Positions 11,137 through 18,509 of a stretch of DNA of 64,000 bases are shown piece by piece. The DNA lies in NCBI GenBank assembly GCA_036824245.1, contig DAITAO010000005.1:11992-75991 (forward strand), written 5' to 3'. The notes beneath the pieces were generated by a model. That model ran no database searches. It was not told where the DNA came from and worked only from the letters and a program-made list of their open reading frames with translations. Made by a program: the position numbers and the translations under genes. Source of the DNA: JACVRM01 sp036824245 (GTDB lineage Bacteria > Actinomycetota > Thermoleophilia > Gaiellales > Gaiellaceae). Every line of letters starts with the position of its first letter. Position 1 is the stretch's first letter.

Positions 11137-11171
11137 GGCCACGTCCAGAGGACTGTCCCTCGGACGTGGCC
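11137..11171. repeat. REP-like hairpin with GGACTGTCC core
   Basis: Perfect 10-bp stem GGCCACGTCC/GGACGTGGCC around AGAGGACTGTCCCTC. The core is again the GGACWGTCC palindrome type seen elsewhere in the window. It lies between nei and the next plus-strand gene and could act as a terminator, but there is no T tract. Confidence 0.55.
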
Positions 11172-11209
11172 TGAGAGGAGTGGCCGGTCCGGCCCCGTAA
11201 CCCGTCAGC

Positions 11210-12472
11210 GTGACCCTGCGGTCGCCTGACCTGCACGCCGCGCTGCGCTGCTTCTGCCTGGCCGGCTTCGCCCTGCTGCAGGCGGAGGTGGAGCGCGGGG
11301 CCGACGTGCCCTTCGCTTTCGAGGAGCACGACGCGCAGGGACGCACCACCTTCTACGAGTTCCGGCCGCTGATCGCGAGCTTCGTCGAAGGCCGCTCCGA
11401 ACGCCTCGGCGAGCTCGCCGACGCGCGGCTGGCGCTCGACGCGCTCGCGGACGAGCCTGCCGCTGCAATCTTCGCCGGCTCGCTGAACGGCGGGCAGGTG
11501 GGCGAGGACGCGCTCTTCGAGACGATTCTTCTGCCGCTGCTCTCGCACACGGCGGACGTCCGAGGCGGCTTCGACTGGGACGACGAGACCTTCGAACGCG
11601 AGTACGCGCAGCTCGAACGTGCCCTCTATGGCTCAGAGCGGCAGCACGTGGTCGTCACTCCGCTGATCGGACTGGAAGCGGGTGCGCCGGTCGACCTGGG
11701 CGGCGGCATTCGCGTGCGGCCCTTCGTAACCGGCGAGCTGTCGGGTCCTTGGCCCGAGTCGAGCGGTCTGCTACCCGAGCGCTTCGCGCGGGAGCCCGAC
11801 CGCGCGTGCGTGCTCGAGCTGACGCGGGCACTGCCCCGTGGCGCGACCGCACGCCCGGACGCGGCCGCCGAGCTGGCCGACGCCATCACGGCTCTGCGGC
11901 TTGCGGTGGGCGGGCCCGTGGCGGCCGGCCCCGTTCTGTTCGAGCGCATCGACCGGCGGCCGGTCGGTGTCAAGCCGGTGCTCCCGATCGCGGCGGCCCA
12001 GCCGCCTGGCGAGCCGACCCGTCTCGATGTCTTCCGCGGCGAGCTCGCGCAGCGCCTGCGCGAGCGCGTGGCAGTGGCCGACGAGGATGCTCAGCTCGGC
12101 GACGCGCTCGACCGCTGGGAGCTCTCGCTGTTCCAGACCGAGCCGTTTCGCGGAGAGCAGCTCCGCACCGCGCTCGACTCGCTGTTGGGGGCGGGTGACG
12201 GGCTCTGGGCGGCTGCACTGCGGGCCGCGGTCCTGCTCGGCGAGAGCGGCCGCGAGCGGGCCGAGCAGCACGCGCGGCTGAAGCCGCTCGTGGGGGGCGC
12301 CGAGTGCGGCGAGGCGGCCGTAGCAGTTCGCGAGACGCTCATCGAGGCATTGCTCTTCGGCGACCGCAGCGGGCTCGTCACGGCACTTGACGAGTCACTG
12401 CTCGGAGTGCGGCCGCGTCCCGGCGGACGCCTGCTCGCACTCACGGCCGAGCCGGCGCTGGCAGCCGGCTAA
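11210..12472 (+). CDS. Conserved-looking hypothetical protein, 420 aa
   Basis: 420 residues, acidic, soluble, no signal peptide or membrane segment. Codon use and the strong bias for G/C at third positions are normal for a real gene. Structure is helical in the second half (repeated AAxELADAITALRLA, DALDRWELSLFQTEPF). No catalytic motif is recognised. The GTG start at 11210 has a weak TAACCC hexamer 6 nt upstream. It is followed by a hairpin at 12492. Function unknown. Confidence 0.7.
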   Translation: MTLRSPDLHAALRCFCLAGFALLQAEVERGADVPFAFEEHDAQGRTTFYEFRPLIASFVEGRSERLGELADARLALDALADEPAAAIFAGSLNGGQVGEDALFETILLPLLSHTADVRGGFDWDDETFEREYAQLERALYGSERQHVVVTPLIGLEAGAPVDLGGGIRVRPFVTGELSGPWPESSGLLPERFAREPDRACVLELTRALPRGATARPDAAAELADAITALRLAVGGPVAAGPVLFERIDRRPVGVKPVLPIAAAQPPGEPTRLDVFRGELAQRLRERVAVADEDAQLGDALDRWELSLFQTEPFRGEQLRTALDSLLGAGDGLWAAALRAAVLLGESGRERAEQHARLKPLVGGAECGEAAVAVRETLIEALLFGDRSGLVTALDESLLGVRPRPGGRLLALTAEPALAAG

Positions 12473-12491
12473 GAGCCCTTCGGCCCGCTCA

Positions 12492-12523
12492 GCGGAAAAG
12501 TTCGACGTCGAACAACTTTCCGC
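12492..12523 (+). terminator. Hairpin after the hypothetical gene
   Basis: GCGGAAA at the left pairs with TTTCCGC at the right, around a perfect GTTCGACGTCGAAC palindrome. No T run follows, so it is a hairpin of intrinsic type without a U tract. It ends transcription before the structured leader of the next gene, if functional. Confidence 0.5.
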
Positions 12524-12561
12524 GCCGTTCTGCGTCAGATGTAATGCCCGTGTAAGAGGCT

Positions 12562-12649
12562 GACGGTCGAGTTAGGCGCCGGAACGGCGTGACCTGTAAG
12601 TGGGACTCCCAGGTGCGCCGGCCTAACCATCGGCCCCTGCTCGACCGTC
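12562..12649 (+). ncRNA. Structured 5' leader of the solute-binding protein gene
   Basis: Nested complementary arms form an elongated RNA fold. P1 is GACGGTCGAG (12562) with CTCGACCGTC (12640). P2 is TTAGGC (12572) with GCCTAA (12621). P3 is CGGCG (12585) with CGCCG (12616), plus ACCTG (12592) with CAGGT (12610). A one-sided bulge GCCGGAA (12578-12584) lies between P2 and P3, and an asymmetric 13-nt loop (12627-12639) between P2 and P1. The RBS GGAGGG starts 14 nt after P1. I recognise no known riboswitch class. A cis-regulatory RNA is likely but unproven. Confidence 0.5.
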
Positions 12650-12676
12650 GGCCCTGGTACGAAGGAGGGATTATAG

Positions 12677-14332
12677 ATGAGCAAGCGCGTCTGGTTCTCA
12701 GTCGCCGCGCTCGTACTCGGCATAGGCATGCTGTTTGCCGCGGCCGTCGCCGGTCCTGCGGAGAGCAGCACGGAGGGCCGCGGGGGGACGCTCCGCATCG
12801 ACCAGAACAGCGACATGGACTACATCGATCCGTCGCTGGCGTACTTCTCGACGTCCTGGCAGATGCTGGACACCGTCTGCGCCAATCTCTACCGCTATCC
12901 GGATTCCGAGGGCAACGCCGGCGTGCGGCCCGTTCCCGGCACCGCTGCGGGTTTCCCGGCGTTCTCGAACGGCGGCAAGCGCGTCATCATCACCGTTCGG
13001 AGCGGCTGGCGCTTCCACACCGGGGCGCCGGTGACGGCCCGCAACTACGCGGCCGCCATGCAGCGCAACCTCGATCCCGACATGCAGTCGCCGGCGGCGG
13101 CGTACATGGAGGAGATCGTGGGTGCGAAGGCGGTGCTCGACAAGAAGGCGAAGACCGCCTCGGGCATCCGCGTATCCGGCAACAAGCTGCTCATCAACCT
13201 GACCAAGCCGGTTCCCGACATGGTCAACCGCCTCACGATGGGCTTCTTCTGCCCGCAGCCCGGAGCCAACGGCCTGCCGCGCAACGCAGATGGGATCGGC
13301 GCTCCGTTCAACGGAGGCGGCCCGTACTACGTGAAGTCCTGGACTCAGAACCGCTCGCTGACGCTGGAGCGCAACCCGTACTGGCGCGGTGCGGTCGCGA
13401 AGACGCGTCCCGCCAATGTTGACCGGATTGAATTCACGTTCGGCAACTCGCTGGCCGCCACGAAGCTCCGGCTCGACCGCAACGAGGTCGACCTCGGGGC
13501 GATCCCGCCGGCGGAGTACGCAGGCGTCGCGCAGAGGTACGGCGTCAACCAGGGTCGTTTCTTCCTGCGCAAGCAGATGACCTTCTGGTACCTGATCATG
13601 AACCACGAGCGGCCGCTGTTCGGCGGCGGCGGGCTGGGGAACGTCGGGCTGAAGAAGGCCATCAACTACGCGATCGACCGGCCTTCCCTGGTCCGGCAGT
13701 TCGGCTACTTGGCCGGTGCCCGCACCGACCAGATCATCCCGTACACGATGCCGGGCTTCCGGAACTGGGACATCTTCCCGCTGGCCGGCGCGAACGCCGC
13801 GCGGGCAAACCAGCTGGCCCAGGGCAAAAAGCGGGACGGCAAGGCGGTGCTCTACACCTTCAGCGTCTCGCATGGCCCGACCGTTGCTCAGGTCGTCCAG
13901 TCGAACCTCAAGGCGATCGGACTCGACGTCGAGATCCGGACGTTCGACCGCGTCGTCCAGCACACCAAGGCTGCGACTCGCGGCGAACCCTTCGACATCA
14001 CGTACGAGGGCTGGGGTGCCGACTACGCCGACCCGGTGACGTTCTTCAACACGCTCTTCTGGGGCGGCAACATCCAGCAGGCCAACAACACCAACGAGTC
14101 GTACTTCAACAGCCCGAAGTTCAACCGGATGATCCTGGAGGCCGCAGCGACCTCCGGTACTGAGCGCTTCGGCAAGTACGCGAACCTGGACCGCCAGCTG
14201 ATGCGTGACGCGGCTCCGGTCGCACCGTTCATCAACACGAACGCTCGCATCTACGTGTCCGACAGCCTGGGGTGCTACAAGTACGCGCCCGCCCACGGCG
14301 TGACCAACCTCGTGGCTGTCTGCAAGAAGTAA
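12677..14332 (+). CDS. ABC transporter peptide-type substrate-binding protein
   Basis: 551 residues, family 5 solute-binding protein (DppA/OppA type). An N-terminal signal peptide (about 1-28, hydrophobic core VAALVLGIGMLFAAAVA) has no lipobox. The mature part begins GGTLRIDQNSDMDYIDPSLAY and continues with the family's GWRFHTGAPVTARNYAAAM, the LKKAINYAIDRPSLV helix, and the YEGWGADYADPVTFFNTL C-lobe. It would bind a peptide or similar ligand outside the membrane. No permease or ATPase gene is adjacent, so it is an orphan binding protein. A paralogue lies at 35606. ATG with GGAGGG 7 nt upstream, behind a structured leader and before a strong terminator: a monocistronic unit. Confidence 0.92.
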   Translation: MSKRVWFSVAALVLGIGMLFAAAVAGPAESSTEGRGGTLRIDQNSDMDYIDPSLAYFSTSWQMLDTVCANLYRYPDSEGNAGVRPVPGTAAGFPAFSNGGKRVIITVRSGWRFHTGAPVTARNYAAAMQRNLDPDMQSPAAAYMEEIVGAKAVLDKKAKTASGIRVSGNKLLINLTKPVPDMVNRLTMGFFCPQPGANGLPRNADGIGAPFNGGGPYYVKSWTQNRSLTLERNPYWRGAVAKTRPANVDRIEFTFGNSLAATKLRLDRNEVDLGAIPPAEYAGVAQRYGVNQGRFFLRKQMTFWYLIMNHERPLFGGGGLGNVGLKKAINYAIDRPSLVRQFGYLAGARTDQIIPYTMPGFRNWDIFPLAGANAARANQLAQGKKRDGKAVLYTFSVSHGPTVAQVVQSNLKAIGLDVEIRTFDRVVQHTKAATRGEPFDITYEGWGADYADPVTFFNTLFWGGNIQQANNTNESYFNSPKFNRMILEAAATSGTERFGKYANLDRQLMRDAAPVAPFINTNARIYVSDSLGCYKYAPAHGVTNLVAVCKK

Positions 14333-14362
14333 GACCGGCTGGATCGGGAGCGATCCGCCGCA

Positions 14363-14392
14363 GTCAGGGGCGTCCGAGAGGGCGCCCCTGAC
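14363..14392 (+). terminator. Rho-independent-type terminator hairpin
   Basis: Perfect 10-bp stem GTCAGGGGCG/CGCCCCTGAC with a 10-nt loop, 31 nt after the stop of the binding-protein gene, followed by ACTTTC. Confidence 0.75.
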
Positions 14393-14436
14393 ACTTTCGG
14401 CGCAGAGCCGCGCCGGACCAGTTACGCCGCCGCGGC

Positions 14437-14442
14437 TACCGT
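14437..14442 (+). promoter_or_regulatory. -10 hexamer TACCGT, leaderless type
   Basis: TACCGT, 7 nt before the GTG of the 74-residue gene; supports that small gene being real. Confidence 0.45.
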
Positions 14443-14449
14443 CGAGCGC

Positions 14450-14674
14450 GTGGAGGAGGCGAGGCGTGTCCTGGAGCGGCTCGACCGCATCGAGGAGCTC
14501 CACCTGCGCGGAGCGCCGGCCGCTGTGCTGCTGGATGAGCTCCGCACGCTGGTCGCCGAGGCAGAGCGCTGGCTCGCCGCGGAGCCGGTGGGCGCAGAGG
14601 GCGCTGCACCGTCGGTGGAGCGCTGTCGGGAGGCGCTAGCAGCCGCCATGAGCGGCACGCGCTCGACCACGTAG
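14450..14674 (+). CDS. Small helical protein, 74 aa
   Basis: 74 residues, predicted almost wholly helical (EEARRVLERLDRIEELHLRG, then LLDELRTLVAEAERWLAAE), likely a coiled-coil or small helical bundle. No family recognised. The GTG start has a TACCGT hexamer 7 nt upstream, the same arrangement as many real genes here, and the gene lies between a terminator and parA. It could be an accessory of the parA-ftsZ pair, but that rests on position only. Confidence 0.6.
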   Translation: MEEARRVLERLDRIEELHLRGAPAAVLLDELRTLVAEAERWLAAEPVGAEGAAPSVERCREALAAAMSGTRSTT

Positions 14675-14740
14675 CGGTTCAGGGGCTGCGAGCTTCGCCC
14701 GCGCCCGGCCGGTCGGGCAAAAGGACTCCGTTACCATGAG

Positions 14741-15580
14741 TTGAAAGATGCGCCGATGGTGCTGCGCCTCTTGACGCGCCCCCCGCGCTCGCCTACACAG
14801 CCAAAGGGAGGGAAGAACCTGGCTAGGGTCATCTCGTTCGCCAACCAGAAGGGCGGCGTCGCCAAGACGACGTCTACGCTCAATCTGGGCGTCGCCCTCA
14901 AGGAAAAAGGGCTGCGCGTGCTCGCGGTCGACCTCGACCCGCAGGGCAACTTGACTATGAGCCAGGGGTTCAACCCCGACCAGATCGAACGCTCGATGTT
15001 CGACGTGCTCGTGCACCGGCTGCCGATCGACCACGTCATCCGGGAGGCCGAGATCGATCTCGCCGTCTCCTCGATCGACCTGGCAGGCGCCGAGCTCGCG
15101 CTGTCTGCGACCATCGGGCGCGAGCGCGCGCTCGAAAAGGCGCTCGCGGCCGTCAAGGAGCGCTACGACTACGTGCTCATCGACACGCCGCCCTCGCTGG
15201 GGCTCCTCACCATCAACGCGCTTGTCGCATCCGACGGCGTGATCGTGCCCGTGCAGTGCGAGTACCTCTCCCTGCGCGGACTGGTGCAGCTCGAGAACAC
15301 GATGAGCATGATTCGCGAGAACATCAATCCGAAGGTGCGGATCATCGGGATCCTGCCGACAATGTTCGACGGCCGCACACTGCACTCTCGCGAAGCGATC
15401 GAGATCCTCGAGGAGAACTTCGGGGAGCTCGTCTTCAATACGCGTATCCGCAAGACGATCCGCTTCGCGGAGGCGCCGGTCAAGGGCTCCTCGGTGCTGA
15501 AGTACGACCCGAGTGGCCGGGCAGCCGATGCCTACCGCGAGCTGGCGAAGGAGGTGCTCAATGGCGCGAAAGCGCGCTAG
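14741..15580 (+). CDS. parA: ParA/Soj family ATPase
   Basis: The core starts ARVISFANQKGGVAKTTSTLN: a deviant Walker A (KGGVAKTT) with the signature lysine of ParA/MinD proteins. Next come AVDLDPQGNLT (switch I), DYVLIDTPPSLGLLTINAL (Walker B) and VPVQCEYLSLRGL. About 253 residues from the core, 279 from the most upstream TTG. The start is uncertain: TTG 14741, ATG 14756, or a CTG at 14819 that sits right after a good AGGGAGGGAAG ribosome-binding sequence and would give the canonical N-terminus. The role is ATP-dependent positioning of DNA or protein cargo. No parB is nearby; instead the gene overlaps an ftsZ paralogue by 20 bases. Confidence 0.92.
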   Translation: MKDAPMVLRLLTRPPRSPTQPKGGKNLARVISFANQKGGVAKTTSTLNLGVALKEKGLRVLAVDLDPQGNLTMSQGFNPDQIERSMFDVLVHRLPIDHVIREAEIDLAVSSIDLAGAELALSATIGRERALEKALAAVKERYDYVLIDTPPSLGLLTINALVASDGVIVPVQCEYLSLRGLVQLENTMSMIRENINPKVRIIGILPTMFDGRTLHSREAIEILEENFGELVFNTRIRKTIRFAEAPVKGSSVLKYDPSGRAADAYRELAKEVLNGAKAR

Positions 15581-16814
15581 CCTCCGCGAGGGCCCGCTCG
15601 CGGAGCTCTTCAAGGCAACCGAGGCGGCCCAGGAACAGGCCGCCCGCAAGGCGGAGGCGGAGCCGGAAGTCCCCGCCGAGAAGCCGCCGCGCGACCGGCC
15701 GCAGGAGCCGGAGGGTGGGACCGTCCACCGCCTCGAAGTCTTGCCCGAGCCCGGCGCGCGGCTGCACCGCGCCCCGGCGCCCGGCACGGCCGCCTACCTG
15801 GCAGTCATCCGCGTCGTGGGCGTGGGCGGCGCCGGGCTGAACGCGGTCAACCGCATGATGGACGCGGGCATCGCCGAGGTCGAATTCGTCGCCGTGAACA
15901 CGGACGTCCAGCAGCTCGCCATGAGCGAGGCTCCGGTGAAGCTCCACATCGGCAGCGAGCTCACCCGCGGCCTTGGCTCGGGATCGGACGCCGAGACGGG
16001 GCGGAAGGCGGCCGAGGAGGGCTACGACCAGGTCAAGCGCGCGCTGCGCGGCTCGGACATGGTCTTCGTCACGGCAGGTGAGGGCGGCGGCACCGGCTCG
16101 GGAGCGGCTCCCGTCGTCGCGGGGATCGCCCGCGAGCTGGGCGCGCTCACGGTGGGCATCGTGACGTTGCCGTTCCGCTTCGAGGGAACCAAGCGGAAGA
16201 CACAGGCCGAGCTCGGCCTCTCGTCACTCCGCGAGGCGTGCGACACGGTGATCGTCATTCCCAACGACCGGCTGCTCGACGTCGCGGACAAGTCGACCTC
16301 GATGCTGGATGCCTTCCGGCTTGCCGACGACGTCCTCCGGCAGGGCGTGCAGGGCATCTGCGACCTGATCACGACGCCGGGGCTCATCAACCTCGACTTC
16401 GCGGACGTCCGGACCGTCATGAAGGACGCGGGCTCCGCGCTGATGGGCATCGGGTTCGCGACCGGCGAGAATCGTGCCGCGGAAGCAGCCGAGCGAGCGC
16501 TGCGCTCGCCGCTGATCGACACCGAGATCGCAGGCGCCAGAGGCATCCTGCTCTCCGTCGCCGGCGGTGACGACCTGTCTCTCTACGAGGTGAACGAGGC
16601 GGCCGAGGTGGTGCGACAGGCGGCAGTCGACGACACCAACATCATCTTCGGCGCGACCGTGGACGAGCGACTGACGGGCCAGATCTGGGTCACCGTGGTG
16701 GCGACCGGGCTGGCCGACTTCCGAAAGCGCAGGACGTTCATCCCCGACAACGAACGTACCGAGCTCGACTCGGGCGACCCGCTCGAGCCGCCGAGCTTTT
16801 TGCGCGACCTGTAA
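15561..16814 (+). CDS. ftsZ: FtsZ-family tubulin GTPase with N-terminal extension
   Basis: 417 residues from ATG 15561. The GTPase core starts at AYLAVIRVVGVGGAGLNAVN (about 78). The tubulin signature GGGTGSG is at 175-181, with TLPFRFEGTKR after it and the T7-loop INLDFADVR supplying the catalytic acidic residues. The C-terminus PPSFLRDL resembles the conserved FtsZ tail that binds FtsA/SepF-type partners. Unusual: about 78 residues, rich in Ala, Glu, Arg and Pro, precede the core, where normal FtsZ has fewer than 15. No dcw cluster gene (ftsA/Q/W, mur) is near, so this may be a second FtsZ paired with ParA. It overlaps parA by 20 bases. Confidence 0.95.
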   Translation: MARKRASLREGPLAELFKATEAAQEQAARKAEAEPEVPAEKPPRDRPQEPEGGTVHRLEVLPEPGARLHRAPAPGTAAYLAVIRVVGVGGAGLNAVNRMMDAGIAEVEFVAVNTDVQQLAMSEAPVKLHIGSELTRGLGSGSDAETGRKAAEEGYDQVKRALRGSDMVFVTAGEGGGTGSGAAPVVAGIARELGALTVGIVTLPFRFEGTKRKTQAELGLSSLREACDTVIVIPNDRLLDVADKSTSMLDAFRLADDVLRQGVQGICDLITTPGLINLDFADVRTVMKDAGSALMGIGFATGENRAAEAAERALRSPLIDTEIAGARGILLSVAGGDDLSLYEVNEAAEVVRQAAVDDTNIIFGATVDERLTGQIWVTVVATGLADFRKRRTFIPDNERTELDSGDPLEPPSFLRDL

Positions 16815-16820
16815 CGCCGA

Positions 16821-16856
16821 GGGGAGGGCCTGGCCCGACGAGGTGCCAGGCCCCTC
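16821..16856. terminator. Hairpin between convergent ftsZ and membrane-protein genes
   Basis: GGGCCTGGC/GCCAGGCCC stem (core 16826-16853) extended by GGAG/CTCC on the flanks, placed 7 nt after the ftsZ stop. It could serve both convergent genes. Confidence 0.65.
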
Positions 16857-16898
16857 CGATTCGTGGACCACGCTTTCAACGGAAGGCCGGCACTGCGA

Positions 16899-18464
16899 TC
16901 AGTAGTCCGAAGGAGAGCCAGATGGAGCGCGCAGCACGAGCGCACGCGCCCGGCCGGCGGCGCTGTGGCGGCCGAGCGCGAACGCCTCCACGGCGACGTA
17001 GCCGGCCAGGCCGGCCAGGATCACGTCCTTCGGCGAGTCGTTGACGATCATCGAGGTGGCGATCGCGGCGGCGAACGCGAGCGGCAGCGCCGTACGCGCC
17101 ACGGGTAGCCGCAGCCGCACGAGGCGCACGACGAGCATCGTCAACGCGGCGACGCCGATCAGCACCGATGCGCCGGTCGAGACGTTGTCCGTAGCGCGCT
17201 CCCATGAGAGCGTCACACGGTCGGCCAGATCCGACGCCAGGCCGCTGGGGCCGCCCCGCAGCGCGCGTGTCACGTGGCTCGAGGCGCCTGTGAGCTCGTC
17301 CAGCCCGATGAGCGCAAGGACGAGAATGAGCCCGGCCCCTGCCGCGGCCGCGATCACCCGCCGGTTCGCTCCGGCAAGCAGCGTCGCAAGCACCGAGAAG
17401 CCGATTGCGAGCACGATCGCGCCGCCGCCGTCCGCTCCGAACCGGCTGCCCGTTACGGCGATCAGCGAGAGCGCCGCGACGAGAGCGAAGGGAAGCGGCC
17501 GCGCGAACAGTGCCGCGGCTCCTAGCGCCGGGACGAGCAGCAGCGTCTCGAGCAGGTTCGAGATGCCGTAGAAGCGGGCGTTCTGCGTCGGCCCGAGCGG
17601 CGACAGCGCCACCCACCGCTCGTCGACCAGGAACGAGACCAGATAGAGGGCGATGACCCCCGCTAGTACTCCGGCCAGCACCAGACGCGAACGCACGAGG
17701 CGGACGAGCACCAGGCCGGCGAGCGTCGCCGCCACGAGGATCAGCAGCGCCGCGAGCGGCGGCGTGTGCACGGCACCCAGCACCAGGTTGGCCGTGAGCA
17801 GTGTGGCGAAGCCGAGCAGCGCGGCCGGCGCCGAGACGACCGCGAGCGCGACGACGCCGAGCTCGAGCCAGGTGGTCGTCCGCGAGCGCCAGCTGTTGTG
17901 CTCGTCGATTCGCTCGTTCAGCTCGCGCAGCTCGGCAATCGGATCGTCGTTCGCGGTCGACCGGAGACGCTCATCCTCGCCGAGCGCGGTGGGTGCGATG
18001 TCGGCGATCGAAATGAGGCCGGGGATACGCGTGGAATCGGATTGAAGCAGGCCGCGGTACCCCGGTCCGATTACGATCACCGGGTAGCGCCGGTCATTCG
18101 GCTGATCGCCGCGGCTCGGCAATGCCAGCGCAATCCGTGGCCCTGGCCTGATGGCACCACCCGTTGCGCGACGGTGGATGTAATCGACCTCGATGCGGGG
18201 CGGCCCGGCCGGGATGGGATCGCGCAGTGAATTCCGAACCACACCTCGTTCCAGCATCGCGCTCGCCGCAAGCCGGCTTGTCTCCGGGCCGGCTCCCGGG
18301 ACGAGAAGTCCGACGGCTCCCACATCGGTGATCTCCTCCAGATCATCGAGTTCCAATCCGTCGATGACGACGACCTGAAAGGGCTGCGCGTGTGCCTCGC
18401 CCGCGAAGACAGCCACCAGGAGCCCTAGGATTGCGGCGACGCGGATGATGGGCGAACGGTACAA
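16899..18464 (-). CDS. Polytopic membrane protein with extracytoplasmic domain, unknown
   Basis: 521 residues from a TTG at 18464 (LYRSPIIRVAAILGLLVAVF is the signal or first membrane segment; GGGGGA just upstream). After it comes an outside domain of about 190 residues with VVVIDGLELDDLEEI and later IPGLISIADIAPTAL. These are fragments reminiscent of alkaline-phosphatase-superfamily proteins, though the metal ligands are not convincing. From about residue 220 onward some ten membrane helices follow to the C-terminus. Possible role: envelope polymer or lipid modification; not certain. Divergent from another big membrane protein at 18510. Confidence 0.75.
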   Translation of the reverse strand: MYRSPIIRVAAILGLLVAVFAGEAHAQPFQVVVIDGLELDDLEEITDVGAVGLLVPGAGPETSRLAASAMLERGVVRNSLRDPIPAGPPRIEVDYIHRRATGGAIRPGPRIALALPSRGDQPNDRRYPVIVIGPGYRGLLQSDSTRIPGLISIADIAPTALGEDERLRSTANDDPIAELRELNERIDEHNSWRSRTTTWLELGVVALAVVSAPAALLGFATLLTANLVLGAVHTPPLAALLILVAATLAGLVLVRLVRSRLVLAGVLAGVIALYLVSFLVDERWVALSPLGPTQNARFYGISNLLETLLLVPALGAAALFARPLPFALVAALSLIAVTGSRFGADGGGAIVLAIGFSVLATLLAGANRRVIAAAAGAGLILVLALIGLDELTGASSHVTRALRGGPSGLASDLADRVTLSWERATDNVSTGASVLIGVAALTMLVVRLVRLRLPVARTALPLAFAAAIATSMIVNDSPKDVILAGLAGYVAVEAFALGRHSAAGRARALVLRAPSGSPSDY

Positions 18465-18509
18465 CCCGGTCCCCCGCGCCCCGACGACGCGTGCGTTCGG
18501 AGGCGCGAG

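Noticed and set aside
12501..12514. GTTCGACGTCGAAC as a possible LexA site
   Set aside because: Half-sites are in the opposite order from the LexA consensus (CGAAC-N4-GTTCG), and it is the centre of a hairpin.
12698..14503. A 601-codon minus-strand open frame opposite the solute-binding protein
   Set aside because: Shadow of a well-recognised gene; no motif, and it crosses the terminator hairpin.
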